Shown here in pieces: positions 8,902 to 16,746 of a stretch of 64,000 nucleotides of DNA. Below the pieces are notes generated by a model, which was not told where the DNA came from, made no database searches, and saw only the letters and a program-made list of their open reading frames with translations. The stretch comes from an uncultured Arenicella sp. GTDB lineage: Bacteria > Pseudomonadota > Gammaproteobacteria > Arenicellales > Arenicellaceae. Where the stretch lies: the NCBI GenBank assembly GCA_937922925.1, contig CALAKU010000024.1, positions 1 to 64,000 on the forward strand. The letters run 5' to 3'. The position numbers were made by a program, and so were the translations under genes. Numbering within the stretch: position 1 is the stretch's first letter; each line of letters starts with the position of its first letter.

Positions 8902-8928
8902 CCCCGGGCACGTCTCGGGGTTTTTTTT
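8902..8928 (+). terminator. Terminator of the small secreted protein gene
   Basis: CCCCG and CGGGG form a 5-bp G+C stem with a 9-nt loop, followed by eight T. Confidence 0.85.
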
Positions 8929-8954
8929 GCTTTCACTGGCGGTCGTATGCGGTT

Positions 8955-10952
8955 TTATTCCGCAACAATATCGACTTGGCAATCGTTGTAGCACGCGCCC
9001 TCAGCCATATCGGATTTGTGCCCGGGAATCAGCAAGTTGATGCTAAAGCCCCCTGGGTTATCGCCGCGCCACGCGCCCTTATCAATCGATATCACGCCTT
9101 GGCGAATTCGATCGCTTAAACGTACAGGCAAAATTAGCTCGCCGTTTTCGTTTGTAAGGCGAATTCGGCTTCCATCGGTTAATCCTAATTGCTGGCCGTC
9201 GATCTTGTTGATTTCAGCGACGGCGGTGTCTTTATTTGCCAGAGTGCCGCCAAAGGTAGAGTTGGTTCGCTTATCTGAACTTGGGCTAATAACGGTAAAT
9301 CGCCGTCGCTGCTTCAACTCTTTGTAACTCGGCAGCCCTAGTTGCGCCCGTTGTTGTTCATCTTCGTCAAACAATTGAGCCTTATTGTCCGGTGTCTCTG
9401 GTCGACAAGTTCTAAAGACCACTTTGGCCTGCGAGTGAGCCGACTGATCAAGAGCGCGATTGCTCGTGAGCGGTTCACTGCTAAGCAACGAGATCATTTG
9501 TTCGTCCGTTTGTTGGAATTCAGGGTCGTCAAAACCAAACACTTGGGCTAATTCTCGAAATACTTGGGTATTGGATTTTGCCTTGCCCAATGGCTCGATG
9601 ACAGGCTCAGCGAGTTGCAAATGAGTATGACCATAGGCTTTGTACACATCTTTGTATTCCATCGAGGTTGCGCCTGGCAGCACAATATCGGCAAACGCTA
9701 CTGAGTCAGTCAAGGTGTGGTCAAGCGCCACAACAAAGAGATCCGGTTTTGCCAAGGCTTCAAGCATTTTGGCTTGTTGAGGATGTACCGCCACCGGGTT
9801 GTGATTGTAAATAAACAGCGCTTTAAGGGGTATGTCGAGGTCGTCTTTGAGGATATGGTCGCTCAAATCAAGAATACTTAGACAACGTGTTTGGCTGGTC
9901 GGGGCAGCTAATGACTTTATCGCGCTTCGATTAAGATGTGCAAAGTATCCAGAGGGATCACAAATTCCGGCGCCCTGTTCCGCAAAATTGCCAGTCAATA
10001 AGGGCAGCGCGTAGGCGGCTCTGATCGCTGAACCCCCATTGCGCGTGCGCTCAAGTGCTACGCCCACCGATAGCGCAGCCGGCTTGTGACTGCACCATAG
10101 TTTGGCAAAGGTTTGAATATCGTGTGGCTGTAACCCGCAAAGCTCTGCCGCCTCTTCTAAGCTCCAATGATTTGCGGCGTCCAAAAATGCCTGTGCGCCA
10201 CTCACATTGTCTTTAATGAACTCATGATCTAGCCCGCCTAGCGCTTGAATCTGCTTGGCTACGGCGTAAGCAAGAACAACGTCGCTACCTGGGCGAATGG
10301 GCAAAAATAGGTCCGCGTCATCGGCGATGCGGGTTCGCCTTGGGTCAACCACCACCACCTTAGCGCCATTCTTTCGAGCAGTGCGAATGATTTTGGTAAT
10401 GTGTAAATGCCCTACGGTGATGTTGTTAGCCCAAATAACGATCAACTTTGAGTTGGCCATTTCTTCATGCGCGATTCCACCTACCGAGCCAAAGGTAGAC
10501 TCCCAGGCTGCAGCGCTTGTTCCTGCGCACAAGGGAACATTGTTGACTTGGGTCGCGCCCAGTCGAGCAAAAAAGCGTGCGCTCATCGATGCCCTGTTGA
10601 GCAAGCCCATTGGTCCTGCGTAAGTCATAGGCGCTATGGCTTGGCTGCCATGGTCGGCGATAATTGCCTGGAAGCGCTGGTGAATTGTTCTGAGCGCTTC
10701 TTCCCAAGAAATTGGCTCAAAATGCCCTTTGCCACGTTCACCAACTCGGCGTAAAGGCGTTGTTAAACGCTTTTCTCCATGCACCAACTCGACCATACCT
10801 TTGGCCACTTTGCTGCAGATCTTGCCGTCGGTAAGAGGGTTAGTTTTAGAACCGCGAACCGCGATTACTTGCCCGTCGTCTACTTCAACCGCGAGGCTGC
10901 AAGTTTGAGCGCAATCCAAGGGGCAAACTGAGGGCTTAATTAAACTGGTCAT
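8955..10952 (-). CDS. Molybdopterin-dependent oxidoreductase with [4Fe-4S] cluster
   Basis: A DMSO-reductase superfamily protein of 665 residues. Cys10, Cys14, Cys18 and Cys46 (CPLDCAQTC ... KICSK) form an N-terminal [4Fe-4S] site. Cys142 in VPLCAGTS is the likely molybdenum ligand. The middle holds the bis-MGD domains (VVVDPRRTRIADDADLFLP, GNFAEQGAG) and the C-terminus the final dinucleotide domain (RIRLTNENGELILPV). There is no Tat signal and there are no partner FeS or membrane subunits nearby, so it is probably a soluble cytoplasmic enzyme of unknown substrate. I take ATG 10952; a TTG at 10982 is in frame. Confidence 0.88.
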   Translation of the reverse strand: MTSLIKPSVCPLDCAQTCSLAVEVDDGQVIAVRGSKTNPLTDGKICSKVAKGMVELVHGEKRLTTPLRRVGERGKGHFEPISWEEALRTIHQRFQAIIADHGSQAIAPMTYAGPMGLLNRASMSARFFARLGATQVNNVPLCAGTSAAAWESTFGSVGGIAHEEMANSKLIVIWANNITVGHLHITKIIRTARKNGAKVVVVDPRRTRIADDADLFLPIRPGSDVVLAYAVAKQIQALGGLDHEFIKDNVSGAQAFLDAANHWSLEEAAELCGLQPHDIQTFAKLWCSHKPAALSVGVALERTRNGGSAIRAAYALPLLTGNFAEQGAGICDPSGYFAHLNRSAIKSLAAPTSQTRCLSILDLSDHILKDDLDIPLKALFIYNHNPVAVHPQQAKMLEALAKPDLFVVALDHTLTDSVAFADIVLPGATSMEYKDVYKAYGHTHLQLAEPVIEPLGKAKSNTQVFRELAQVFGFDDPEFQQTDEQMISLLSSEPLTSNRALDQSAHSQAKVVFRTCRPETPDNKAQLFDEDEQQRAQLGLPSYKELKQRRRFTVISPSSDKRTNSTFGGTLANKDTAVAEINKIDGQQLGLTDGSRIRLTNENGELILPVRLSDRIRQGVISIDKGAWRGDNPGGFSINLLIPGHKSDMAEGACYNDCQVDIVAE

Positions 10953-11124
10953 CCTTGGATAATGGCATAGGCACAAAAACAAGCCAATAGAGGATTGGAG
11001 TGCGGCTTGAACGGAGGGGCCAAGGAGAAAAAGCAGGGCTCACTCTAGTGACAATGTCGGCTGAGTAAAGGTCGCCACTGTCAAAAGCAGCGCTTAAATT
11101 TCTCGATTAAGATGTCAGCTATTG

Positions 11125-11147
11125 ATGATCACCAGTTTGGTCATCAT
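11125..11147. other. Imperfect hairpin in a 445-bp gene-free stretch
   Basis: The region between the oxidoreductase start (10952) and the TetR gene (11398) has no clear gene apart from a possible micro-ORF. It contains this dyad (ATGATCACC / GGTCATCAT, one mismatch, 5-nt loop) and the poly-G tract described separately. It should also carry the divergent promoters, which I cannot place. Confidence 0.35.
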
Positions 11148-11237
11148 GGGCGGGTAAGCAGAAAATGAAGGTTGGGTTATCACGACAATAAACGAGTTGA
11201 TAGTATCGCTGTTTAGAGATAGTTACTCATTACGTGA

Positions 11238-11247
11238 GGGGGGGGGG
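11238..11247. repeat. Homopolymeric tract of ten G
   Basis: An uninterrupted run of ten G lies 150 bases upstream of the TetR gene and four bases before the ATG of a 36-codon micro-ORF. Tracts of this length slip during replication and can make expression phase-variable. It is the only such tract I noticed in the window. Confidence 0.85.
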
Positions 11248-11251
11248 ACAA

Positions 11252-11362
11252 ATGAGCATAGGACCGAAATCCTTAACCGCTTATTCGTTCGTGACAACCC
11301 AACTCGCGTGTTATGATACGAACGTTCCACTCAAAAAACAACACATAAGCGTAAAAATTTAA
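11252..11362 (+). CDS. Possible 36-residue micro-ORF behind the poly-G tract
   Basis: An ATG four bases after the G10 tract opens a frame of 36 codons ending in TAA at 11360-11362, 35 bases before the TetR start. The product starts MSIGPKSLTAYSF and ends KKQHISVKI. The G run could act as a very strong ribosome site, but it could equally be chance. It could be an upstream leader ORF for the regulator. There is no homology evidence. Confidence 0.2.
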   Translation: MSIGPKSLTAYSFVTTQLACYDTNVPLKKQHISVKI

Positions 11363-11397
11363 GACTGCTATTCTCAAAATAGGGATAAAAAGAGGAA

Positions 11398-12045
11398 ATG
11401 AATTCAAAATCAGGGTTGACCAAGCGTGAACACATAATGGATGTGGCCGAATCGTTGTTTGCTCGCAGCGGAGTTGACGGCGTTTCCGTCAGAGAAATAA
11501 CCGACGAGGCGGATGTTCGCCTAGCCAGCGTTAATTATTACTTCCAGACCAAAGAAAATTTGTATATGGAAGTTTTGGCGCGCCGAGCAATTATCGTCGT
11601 AATTGAACGAAGAGCGCGATTGGAAAAGATTGATTTTGCCAAGCTAAACAATACCGAGGCCATTACCGAAATCACCAAAGCAATCATCGAGCCTCTGATG
11701 GAGCGGGTAATGAGTGGGGATACAGGTTGGCAAGCTTACCTTGGGGTGATTGCCAACTTCGCGGCAAAGCCATTGCCAAATGCCGAGCAGGCCGCACCGA
11801 TGAATGAGATCGATAAAATCAGCCTTATTTTTATCGATGCCTTACGAAAATACTCCACAGCTCAGTCGAATCGAAAGGCCCATCATGCCTTTCAATTTAT
11901 TACCGGTGCGTGTTTGATGGTGTTTTCCAATAATGGCCGTTTAAACACGTTATCGGAAAACCAGTATCGATCGGACGACTATCAAGCGCTTTTTCAAGAC
12001 AGCGTTGACTTTATCGTTGGTGGCGCATTGAGGATTCTTATTTAA
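11398..12045 (+). CDS. TetR/AcrR family transcriptional regulator
   Basis: This 215-residue protein has an N-terminal TetR HTH (about 8-55: REHIMDVAESLFARSGVDGVSVREI, then VRLASVNYYFQTKENLY) and a helical ligand domain resembling the CerR-type C-terminal group. AGAGGA lies just before the ATG. It stands between a poly-G tract and the nickel SOD genes on the other strand. Its target and ligand are unknown; local autoregulation is likely for the family. Confidence 0.9.
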   Translation: MNSKSGLTKREHIMDVAESLFARSGVDGVSVREITDEADVRLASVNYYFQTKENLYMEVLARRAIIVVIERRARLEKIDFAKLNNTEAITEITKAIIEPLMERVMSGDTGWQAYLGVIANFAAKPLPNAEQAAPMNEIDKISLIFIDALRKYSTAQSNRKAHHAFQFITGACLMVFSNNGRLNTLSENQYRSDDYQALFQDSVDFIVGGALRILI

Positions 12046-12057
12046 ACGCGCAAGCGC

Positions 12058-12375
12058 TTAGTTTTGCGTTGTCTTGGTTGCGGGGTTTCTTGCTTGAATG
12101 TGCCAAATTACTCTGCCCTTAATTTGGCCGCGATGAACTACCCCAAGCTGTTGTTCGTTAAGGCCGTTCCCTGACTCGCTTTTCAGGCCATAGTTATGGT
12201 GTTCTCGTACCTTGGCTATGCGTTTGATAATCAAGCCGTAGTCGGCGTGCTGAACCACCACGCATTGACCAATCGAGTAATTAGCGCCAAACAACGCGCT
12301 TAAATACACAACGTAATCGCCGTCTTTGTAGTCTGGCAACATGCTGTCGCCGCTGATTTTACAGATACCAATCAT
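12058..12375 (-). CDS. sodX: Nickel-type superoxide dismutase maturation protease
   Basis: This short S24/S26-type serine protease (105 residues) carries the nucleophile Ser11 in SGDSMLPDY and the general-base Lys51 in LIIKRIAK, with the signal-peptidase-like strand GDYVVYLS between. The family removes the N-terminal extension of NiSOD so that His1 is free to bind nickel. It lies 96 bases after sodN, separated by a strong terminator whose T-run ends just before this ATG. No Shine-Dalgarno is visible, so expression is probably low. Confidence 0.85.
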   Translation of the reverse strand: MIGICKISGDSMLPDYKDGDYVVYLSALFGANYSIGQCVVVQHADYGLIIKRIAKVREHHNYGLKSESGNGLNEQQLGVVHRGQIKGRVIWHIQARNPATKTTQN

Positions 12376-12380
12376 GAAAT

Positions 12381-12419
12381 AAAAAAAGCGAATTGGCTTT
12401 ATGAATAAGCCAATTCGCT
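12381..12419 (-). terminator. Terminator/attenuator between sodN and sodX
   Basis: A perfect 13-bp stem (AGCGAATTGGCTT / AAGCCAATTCGCT) with a 7-nt loop is followed on the minus strand by seven T. The T-run stops five bases before the sodX ATG. It should end most sodN transcripts and leave a small read-through for the protease. Confidence 0.92.
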
Positions 12420-12471
12420 AATGATGCTAAATCAAACGAGGTTAATAAGCGCTGGGCTCATTAGCGCGCGT

Positions 12472-12966
12472 TTAGCCCAGTTTTGGATAAACCGTTTCTA
12501 CTGAAGGTGGATATGGGCATGTCGCACGATATGTTTCGACACCTTTAGTGGCCCAGAATGCCTCGGCAAATTCATTCACTAGGCTCATCAATTTATGACC
12601 GTTCTCAACATCTACATGTTGTTTGGCGGCACCACCAGCAAGCATGATTGAGTGAACCAGCGTGTGCATATCTGGGTACGCATCAAACTGAGGTTGCTTC
12701 ATGTAGTCGCCCCAGATAACACGAACTTCTTCTTTAACAATCGCCGCGTGAATTTCTTTTTCTCGAACCAAGCGCGAAAGTTTGGCTTGTTGAGCGATAC
12801 TAAGTTGCTCGCTCTCAGCTATCTCGGCGATCAAGTCCAAGAAACGAATAACGCTTAGCGCTGCGATTTGGGCTTTGGACGGGTCGTAAATCGCACAAGG
12901 GATATCGCAATGCGCTTTGGCGACGGGAATGTTTTTATCAAACTTTGCTAATAAGGAATGAATCAT
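12472..12966 (-). CDS. sodN: Nickel superoxide dismutase
   Basis: Disproportionates superoxide with a mononuclear nickel site. The 164-residue precursor has an 18-residue extension (ending VAKA) before the nickel hook His19-Cys20-Asp-Ile-Pro-Cys24-Ala-Ile-Tyr27. In mature numbering the ligands His1, Cys2 and Cys6 and the gate Tyr9 are all intact. The residue after Cys6 is Ala where most NiSODs have Gly. The rest is the expected four-helix-bundle subunit of a hexamer. GGAG precedes the ATG, which overlaps the stop of the upstream small membrane protein gene. Followed by sodX. Confidence 0.96.
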   Translation of the reverse strand: MIHSLLAKFDKNIPVAKAHCDIPCAIYDPSKAQIAALSVIRFLDLIAEIAESEQLSIAQQAKLSRLVREKEIHAAIVKEEVRVIWGDYMKQPQFDAYPDMHTLVHSIMLAGGAAKQHVDVENGHKLMSLVNEFAEAFWATKGVETYRATCPYPPSVETVYPKLG

Positions 12967-13160
12967 TTGTCATTCTCCATAGTTCTTACGTGTTTCAGTT
13001 GTGGAAAAGCTCTGATTGCGGCGATGATCGCAACAATTGTCAACGCGCTGATCAGAGTGAGTGTAGTGCCGTCTAGAGTGCTAGCGGCGGTTGTGGTTTC
13101 ATGATGTGCAAAGGCAGGCATCGTGAACAGAAATCCTACAAGAACGTTCAAAAGCTTCAT
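12963..13160 (-). CDS. Small membrane protein co-translated with NiSOD
   Basis: This 65-residue protein has a signal peptide ending AFA, so the exported form would begin His-His-Glu. One membrane helix follows (about 32-50, LISALTIVAIIAAI), then a basic tail. Its stop overlaps the sodN start by ATGA, so the two are tightly coupled. I do not recognise the family. The His-rich exported N-terminus and the operon suggest nickel acquisition or sensing, but that is inference only. Confidence 0.75.
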   Translation of the reverse strand: MKLLNVLVGFLFTMPAFAHHETTTAASTLDGTTLTLISALTIVAIIAAIRAFPQLKHVRTMENDK

Positions 13161-13207
13161 AATTTACCTGAATGGGGTTGTGACAAAAATCGTTAAAATA
13201 TCATCCT

Positions 13208-13242
13208 ATTATATGCGCTAAATGTAAATTCCCATTTACATT
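13208..13242 (-). promoter_or_regulatory. NiSOD operon promoter with overlapping operator palindrome
   Basis: On the minus strand a TATAAT -10 box lies at 13208-13213, about 48 bases before the first gene of the operon. The DNA where the spacer and -35 would be is a perfect 9-bp inverted repeat, AATGTAAAT-TCCC-ATTTACATT (13221-13242). A repressor bound there would block polymerase. The A+T-rich dyad is reminiscent of Fur-superfamily sites (Nur, Zur, Mur), but no half-site is diagnostic. Confidence 0.65.
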
Positions 13243-13358
13243 AGATCGCTGTTATTCGACGTCGGCGATCGATCAAAAGCTCTAACTTGAGGCATACTCA
13301 TGGCTATGTTGCTAATCTTGGCAATCCACCAACTTGTGAGCCTCATTGAGAAAACAAT

Positions 13359-13886
13359 ATGAAACGAATATTTTTTGGCCTCATCTTTTTCGCGACTTTT
13401 GCCTCGGTTACCAAAGCCGATCACAGTGCCGGCTTCTTTGCTCACTTTAGCCAACTTTGTGATGCTCAATTACAAGGCGAAATGGTTTTCCCCACAGACG
13501 CTATGGACGATTTTTCTGGCAAAGTCTTGACCGCCAGAGTTACGCATTGCGATGCATCGCAAATACAAATTGCCTTCGATGTTGGTGAAGACAAAAGCCG
13601 AACCTGGTTTATACGCAAAACCGACACGGGTTTAGAGCTAAAGCATCGTCATTTACTCAAAGACGGTTCTTTAGACCCAGTAACAAACTATGGAGGGCTC
13701 AGCGACTCAAGTGGTTCGGAGTATGCGCAAGCCTTTCCAGCGGATGCATTTACCCAAGAGTTGATTCCAGCCGCCAGCACCAATGTTTGGAACCTTGAGT
13801 TGAGCAAAGATCTAAAAACACTGACCTATCATTTAGAGCGCCATAACAAACCACGATTTACCGCAGTGCTGTATCTTGATGAGTAA
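13359..13886 (+). CDS. Secreted protein of unknown function
   Basis: A signal peptide (ending near TKADH) is followed by about 155 residues with two cysteines (QLCDAQ, THCDAS) and a central stretch RTWFIRKTDTGLELKHRH that reads like a beta-rich domain. No enzyme motif is seen. It overlaps the next gene by eight bases, suggesting co-translation. The divergent NiSOD operon starts 198 bases away, so the intergenic region may serve both. Confidence 0.75.
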   Translation: MKRIFFGLIFFATFASVTKADHSAGFFAHFSQLCDAQLQGEMVFPTDAMDDFSGKVLTARVTHCDASQIQIAFDVGEDKSRTWFIRKTDTGLELKHRHLLKDGSLDPVTNYGGLSDSSGSEYAQAFPADAFTQELIPAASTNVWNLELSKDLKTLTYHLERHNKPRFTAVLYLDE

Positions 13887-14568
13887 AGCCGCACTTGTTC
13901 TAGGAGCGACCGGCTTGGTTGGCTCAGCTCTGGTAACGCGCCTTGCCCAAGCGCCGCATATTCGATCTGTTTGCTGTATCGGCCGCAGACCGCTTGGCGA
14001 AGTTCAGAACGGCGTTCAAGAGCGTGTCATTGATTTTGAGACACTAATGGCGTCTCCTGATATCGATGCGCCAAGTTTTAAAGGCGATATCTTATTTTTG
14101 TGTTTAGGCACGACCCTAAAAACGGCGGGTTCGGTCGCGGCCCAAAGACGCGTTGATCTAGACTATCAGTATCAAGCCGCTAAAATAGCGCGCCAGCAAG
14201 GCGTGAGTGAGCTATTTTTGGTGTCTTCAAGTGGCGCAAATGCCAACAGTGTCAGCCCATATTTGCGTATGAAAGGAGAGCTTGAGGATAAAGTCACGGC
14301 ACTGGGTTTCGAGCGAATGGTTATCGTCCAGCCTTCCTTATTGCTGGGCAAGCGCAAAGAGGCTCGCCTGTTTGAAGACCTTGGAGCAAAGCTTGCGCCA
14401 GCCTTGTCTCGCTTACCCGGGCTAAAAGCATATCGGCCTATTTATGCGTGGCAGGTAGCGCAAAAGTTAGTGGACGAAAGCCGCCTAGATGGCATGCAGG
14501 ATGCGCAAAAAAATGCCCCTATAAAACAAGTGTTTAAATTGCAGGACGTATTTCCAAAGCCTGAATGA
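13879..14568 (+). CDS. NAD(P)-binding oxidoreductase, TIP30/HTATIP2-like
   Basis: An atypical short-chain dehydrogenase-type Rossmann protein of 229 residues. The nucleotide loop is LGATGLVGSAL, then SSSGANANS and a Tyr-x-x-x-Lys pair in YLRMKGELE. This pattern fits the HTATIP2/YbjT-like NAD(P)H-binding group. The substrate is unknown. I choose ATG 13879 rather than TTG 13876. It overlaps the preceding secreted-protein gene. Confidence 0.83.
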   Translation: MSKAALVLGATGLVGSALVTRLAQAPHIRSVCCIGRRPLGEVQNGVQERVIDFETLMASPDIDAPSFKGDILFLCLGTTLKTAGSVAAQRRVDLDYQYQAAKIARQQGVSELFLVSSSGANANSVSPYLRMKGELEDKVTALGFERMVIVQPSLLLGKRKEARLFEDLGAKLAPALSRLPGLKAYRPIYAWQVAQKLVDESRLDGMQDAQKNAPIKQVFKLQDVFPKPE

Positions 14569-14753
14569 CCAACAACGAAGCAGTCAACTTCGCCTGCTCA
14601 TCGGCATGCTAAAGTACTGCTTTGGCAAGAACACCGGTGCTTGAATCACTGCTTAGCAAACCGTGGGCCTTTGATAGGGCGCATGGATAGGGCGTACGCG
14701 CCAGAGAGATTTAACGCCCCAGACAAGTTAAATGTAAGTTAGAGGCAAGTTAA

Positions 14754-15539
14754 ATGATAGAACAGCTATTTTCCCTCGCCGATAAAGTATGTCTTGTGAC
14801 CGGCGGCTCACGTGGTTTGGGTTTTTATATGGCGCGTGGCTTTTTGGCCGCGGGCGCAAAACGGGTTTACATTACGGCTCGAAAAGCCGAGGAATGTGAG
14901 CAAGCGGCTCAGCAACTCAGTGATGAATTTGAAGGCCAGTGCATTTCGCTTGTCGGAGATATCAGTGCTTTAGGTGCAATCCAGCAACTGGCTTTGAATA
15001 TCAAAGAGCGTGAGTCGGCATTGCATGTTTTGGTCAATAATGCCGGAACTGGCTGGCTGCAACCCTTGGATAGCTTTCCTGAGAAGGGTTGGGACAGAGT
15101 CATGGATCTCAACGTAAAAACGCCGTTTTTTTTAACCCGCGAACTCGTGTCGTTGTTAGCCGCAGATGCCAGTACCGACGATACCAGCAGTGTCATTAAT
15201 ATTGGCTCGGTGTCAGGGATATGCGGTGTGACCGATACCTTTAGTTATGCGCCGAGCAAAGCGGCTGTGCATCAAATGACACGCAATCTGGCAGCCGAGT
15301 TGAGTGATCAGCATATTCGTGTCAATGCCATTGCGCCGGGTCGCTTCCACACCAAGATGACAGAATACGCAAGTAGCGATGAAGCTCAATATCAAAAAGA
15401 AATAGATGCGATGCCATTACATCGTTGGGGCAATGAAAACGACATTAATGGCGTGGCGATTATGCTCGCAAGCCGAGCTGGTGCTTTTATCACCGGCCAA
15501 GTCATTCCAGTCGATGGCGGCACAACCATAGTTAGATGA
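14754..15539 (+). CDS. Short-chain dehydrogenase/reductase (SDR)
   Basis: A classical SDR of 261 residues. Cofactor motif TGGSRGLG, structural NNAG, catalytic Ser in INIGSVSG and Tyr-x-x-x-Lys in SYAPSKAAV are all present, and the C-terminus ends in the usual ITGQVIPVDGG. Arg in the loop (YITARK) favours NADP(H). The RhlG/FabG-like pattern suggests a beta-ketoacyl or sugar substrate; I cannot choose. The start region contains the duplicated CAAGTTAAATG (14724-14734 and 14746-14756), the second copy carrying the ATG. Confidence 0.9.
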   Translation: MIEQLFSLADKVCLVTGGSRGLGFYMARGFLAAGAKRVYITARKAEECEQAAQQLSDEFEGQCISLVGDISALGAIQQLALNIKERESALHVLVNNAGTGWLQPLDSFPEKGWDRVMDLNVKTPFFLTRELVSLLAADASTDDTSSVINIGSVSGICGVTDTFSYAPSKAAVHQMTRNLAAELSDQHIRVNAIAPGRFHTKMTEYASSDEAQYQKEIDAMPLHRWGNENDINGVAIMLASRAGAFITGQVIPVDGGTTIVR

Positions 15540-15568
15540 ATAAGTTAGACGAATAAGTTAGATGAATA
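15530..15568. repeat. Three 13-bp tandem repeats over a stop codon
   Basis: AGTTAGAYGAATA occurs three times head to tail. The first copy contains the TGA stop of the SDR gene. The repeats leave the coding length unchanged and merely lengthen the spacer before the NTF2-like gene. Confidence 0.9.
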
Positions 15569-15602
15569 TCAACACAACCCTAGCCATTTTGAGAGGCGCT
15601 TA

Positions 15603-15980
15603 ATGACAAATATAGAACTGGGCAAACACTTCATGCAGGCCGTTCAAGCCGGCGATGTTGCCGCTGCCCGAGCGTGTTTTCATGAAGACGCACGTATTTG
15701 GCATAATTTTGATAACCAAGAACAAAGCGTCGATGACAACATGGCCACCTTGGAGTTGATGATCGCCAAGGCAGGGCAACGCGAATATAAGCTGCATCGG
15801 CTCGAGGCCGTCGAAGGTGGTTATATACAGCGTCACACCTTGACCATCTCATCGCCTGATGGCTCTTCCAAAGCAAACGCCGAAGCCTTGGCGTTGGTCA
15901 GCGTTCGCGATGGCAAGATTGCGCGTATTGAAGAGTTCATTGATCCCACGCCATTACTTGGCATTTTGCGAGCTGAATGA
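15603..15980 (+). CDS. NTF2-like / SnoaL-fold protein
   Basis: The 125-residue protein fits the cone-shaped NTF2 fold: FMQAVQAGDVAAARACFHEDARIWHNFDN at the N-terminal helices and strand, and a C-terminal strand ending VRDGKIARIEEFIDP. Members are ketosteroid-isomerase-like enzymes or ligand binders. It lies between two SDR genes and its stop overlaps the next ATG, so it probably acts on the same small-molecule substrate. The split motif quoted is more than family-typical but names no reaction. Confidence 0.85.
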   Translation: MTNIELGKHFMQAVQAGDVAAARACFHEDARIWHNFDNQEQSVDDNMATLELMIAKAGQREYKLHRLEAVEGGYIQRHTLTISSPDGSSKANAEALALVSVRDGKIARIEEFIDPTPLLGILRAE

Positions 15981-16726
15981 TCATGAAGATTAAAGACTCA
16001 GTAGCATTAGTCAGCGGCGCAAATCGAGGTATTGGCGAGGCGTTTGTTCGAGAGCTTGTCGCCGCCGAGGCCAAGCATGTGTACATCGGCAGCCGTGTTA
16101 TCTCGAATGCCCACTCGTTGGCGAATGAGCTGGGCGAGCGAGTGAGCGTCGTAGAACTTGATGTGTGCAATCCGCAGCAGGTTCAAGAGGCAGCACAACA
16201 TTGCCAAGACCTAAACCTACTCGTCAATAATGCTGGCGTTTTCCACCGACAGTCTCTACTAAAAGCCCCAGACATGCAGGCCATGCGTGATGAAATGGAG
16301 GTCAACTGCCTTGCCCCCATTGCTATGACTCGAGCATTTGCTCCGATTATTGAAGGTAATGGCGGCGGTGGCGTGATAAATGTTTTGTCTGCTGGTGGTA
16401 TTGTCGCGGTGCCCGAGATGGGCGGCTACAGCCCTTCTAAGTTTGCCGCTCGGGCGGCCTCAAATTGTTTGCGTGCTGAGCTCGCGCCGATGGGCATTCA
16501 TCTAACAGCCTTGATTGTCGGCTCGGTGAAAACTCGGATGGCCGAGCATGTCCAAGGCATTGTTCAATCTGAACCCGCAGATGTGGCAAAGGCTGGCTTG
16601 TTGGCGATCGAAAACCGCATCGACGAACACGATACCGACCCTCATGCGATCGGAATTCGAGCTGCATTGGCTCGTGACCCTGCCGCTTTGGCCAAGTTGC
16701 TTGCCGCTGGTGTAGGCGCATCATAG
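15977..16726 (+). CDS. Short-chain dehydrogenase/reductase (SDR)
   Basis: SDR of 249 residues with cofactor loop SGANRGIG, NNAG, and catalytic GYSPSKFAARAA. The C-terminal half is unlike the first SDR and lacks the standard VDGG end, so it belongs to another SDR branch. The ATG at 15977 overlaps the NTF2-like stop (an alternative ATG is at 15983). It forms a translationally coupled pair with that gene. Confidence 0.89.
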   Translation: MIMKIKDSVALVSGANRGIGEAFVRELVAAEAKHVYIGSRVISNAHSLANELGERVSVVELDVCNPQQVQEAAQHCQDLNLLVNNAGVFHRQSLLKAPDMQAMRDEMEVNCLAPIAMTRAFAPIIEGNGGGGVINVLSAGGIVAVPEMGGYSPSKFAARAASNCLRAELAPMGIHLTALIVGSVKTRMAEHVQGIVQSEPADVAKAGLLAIENRIDEHDTDPHAIGIRAALARDPAALAKLLAAGVGAS

Positions 16727-16746
16727 CCTTATAAAAAAGCACAGAT

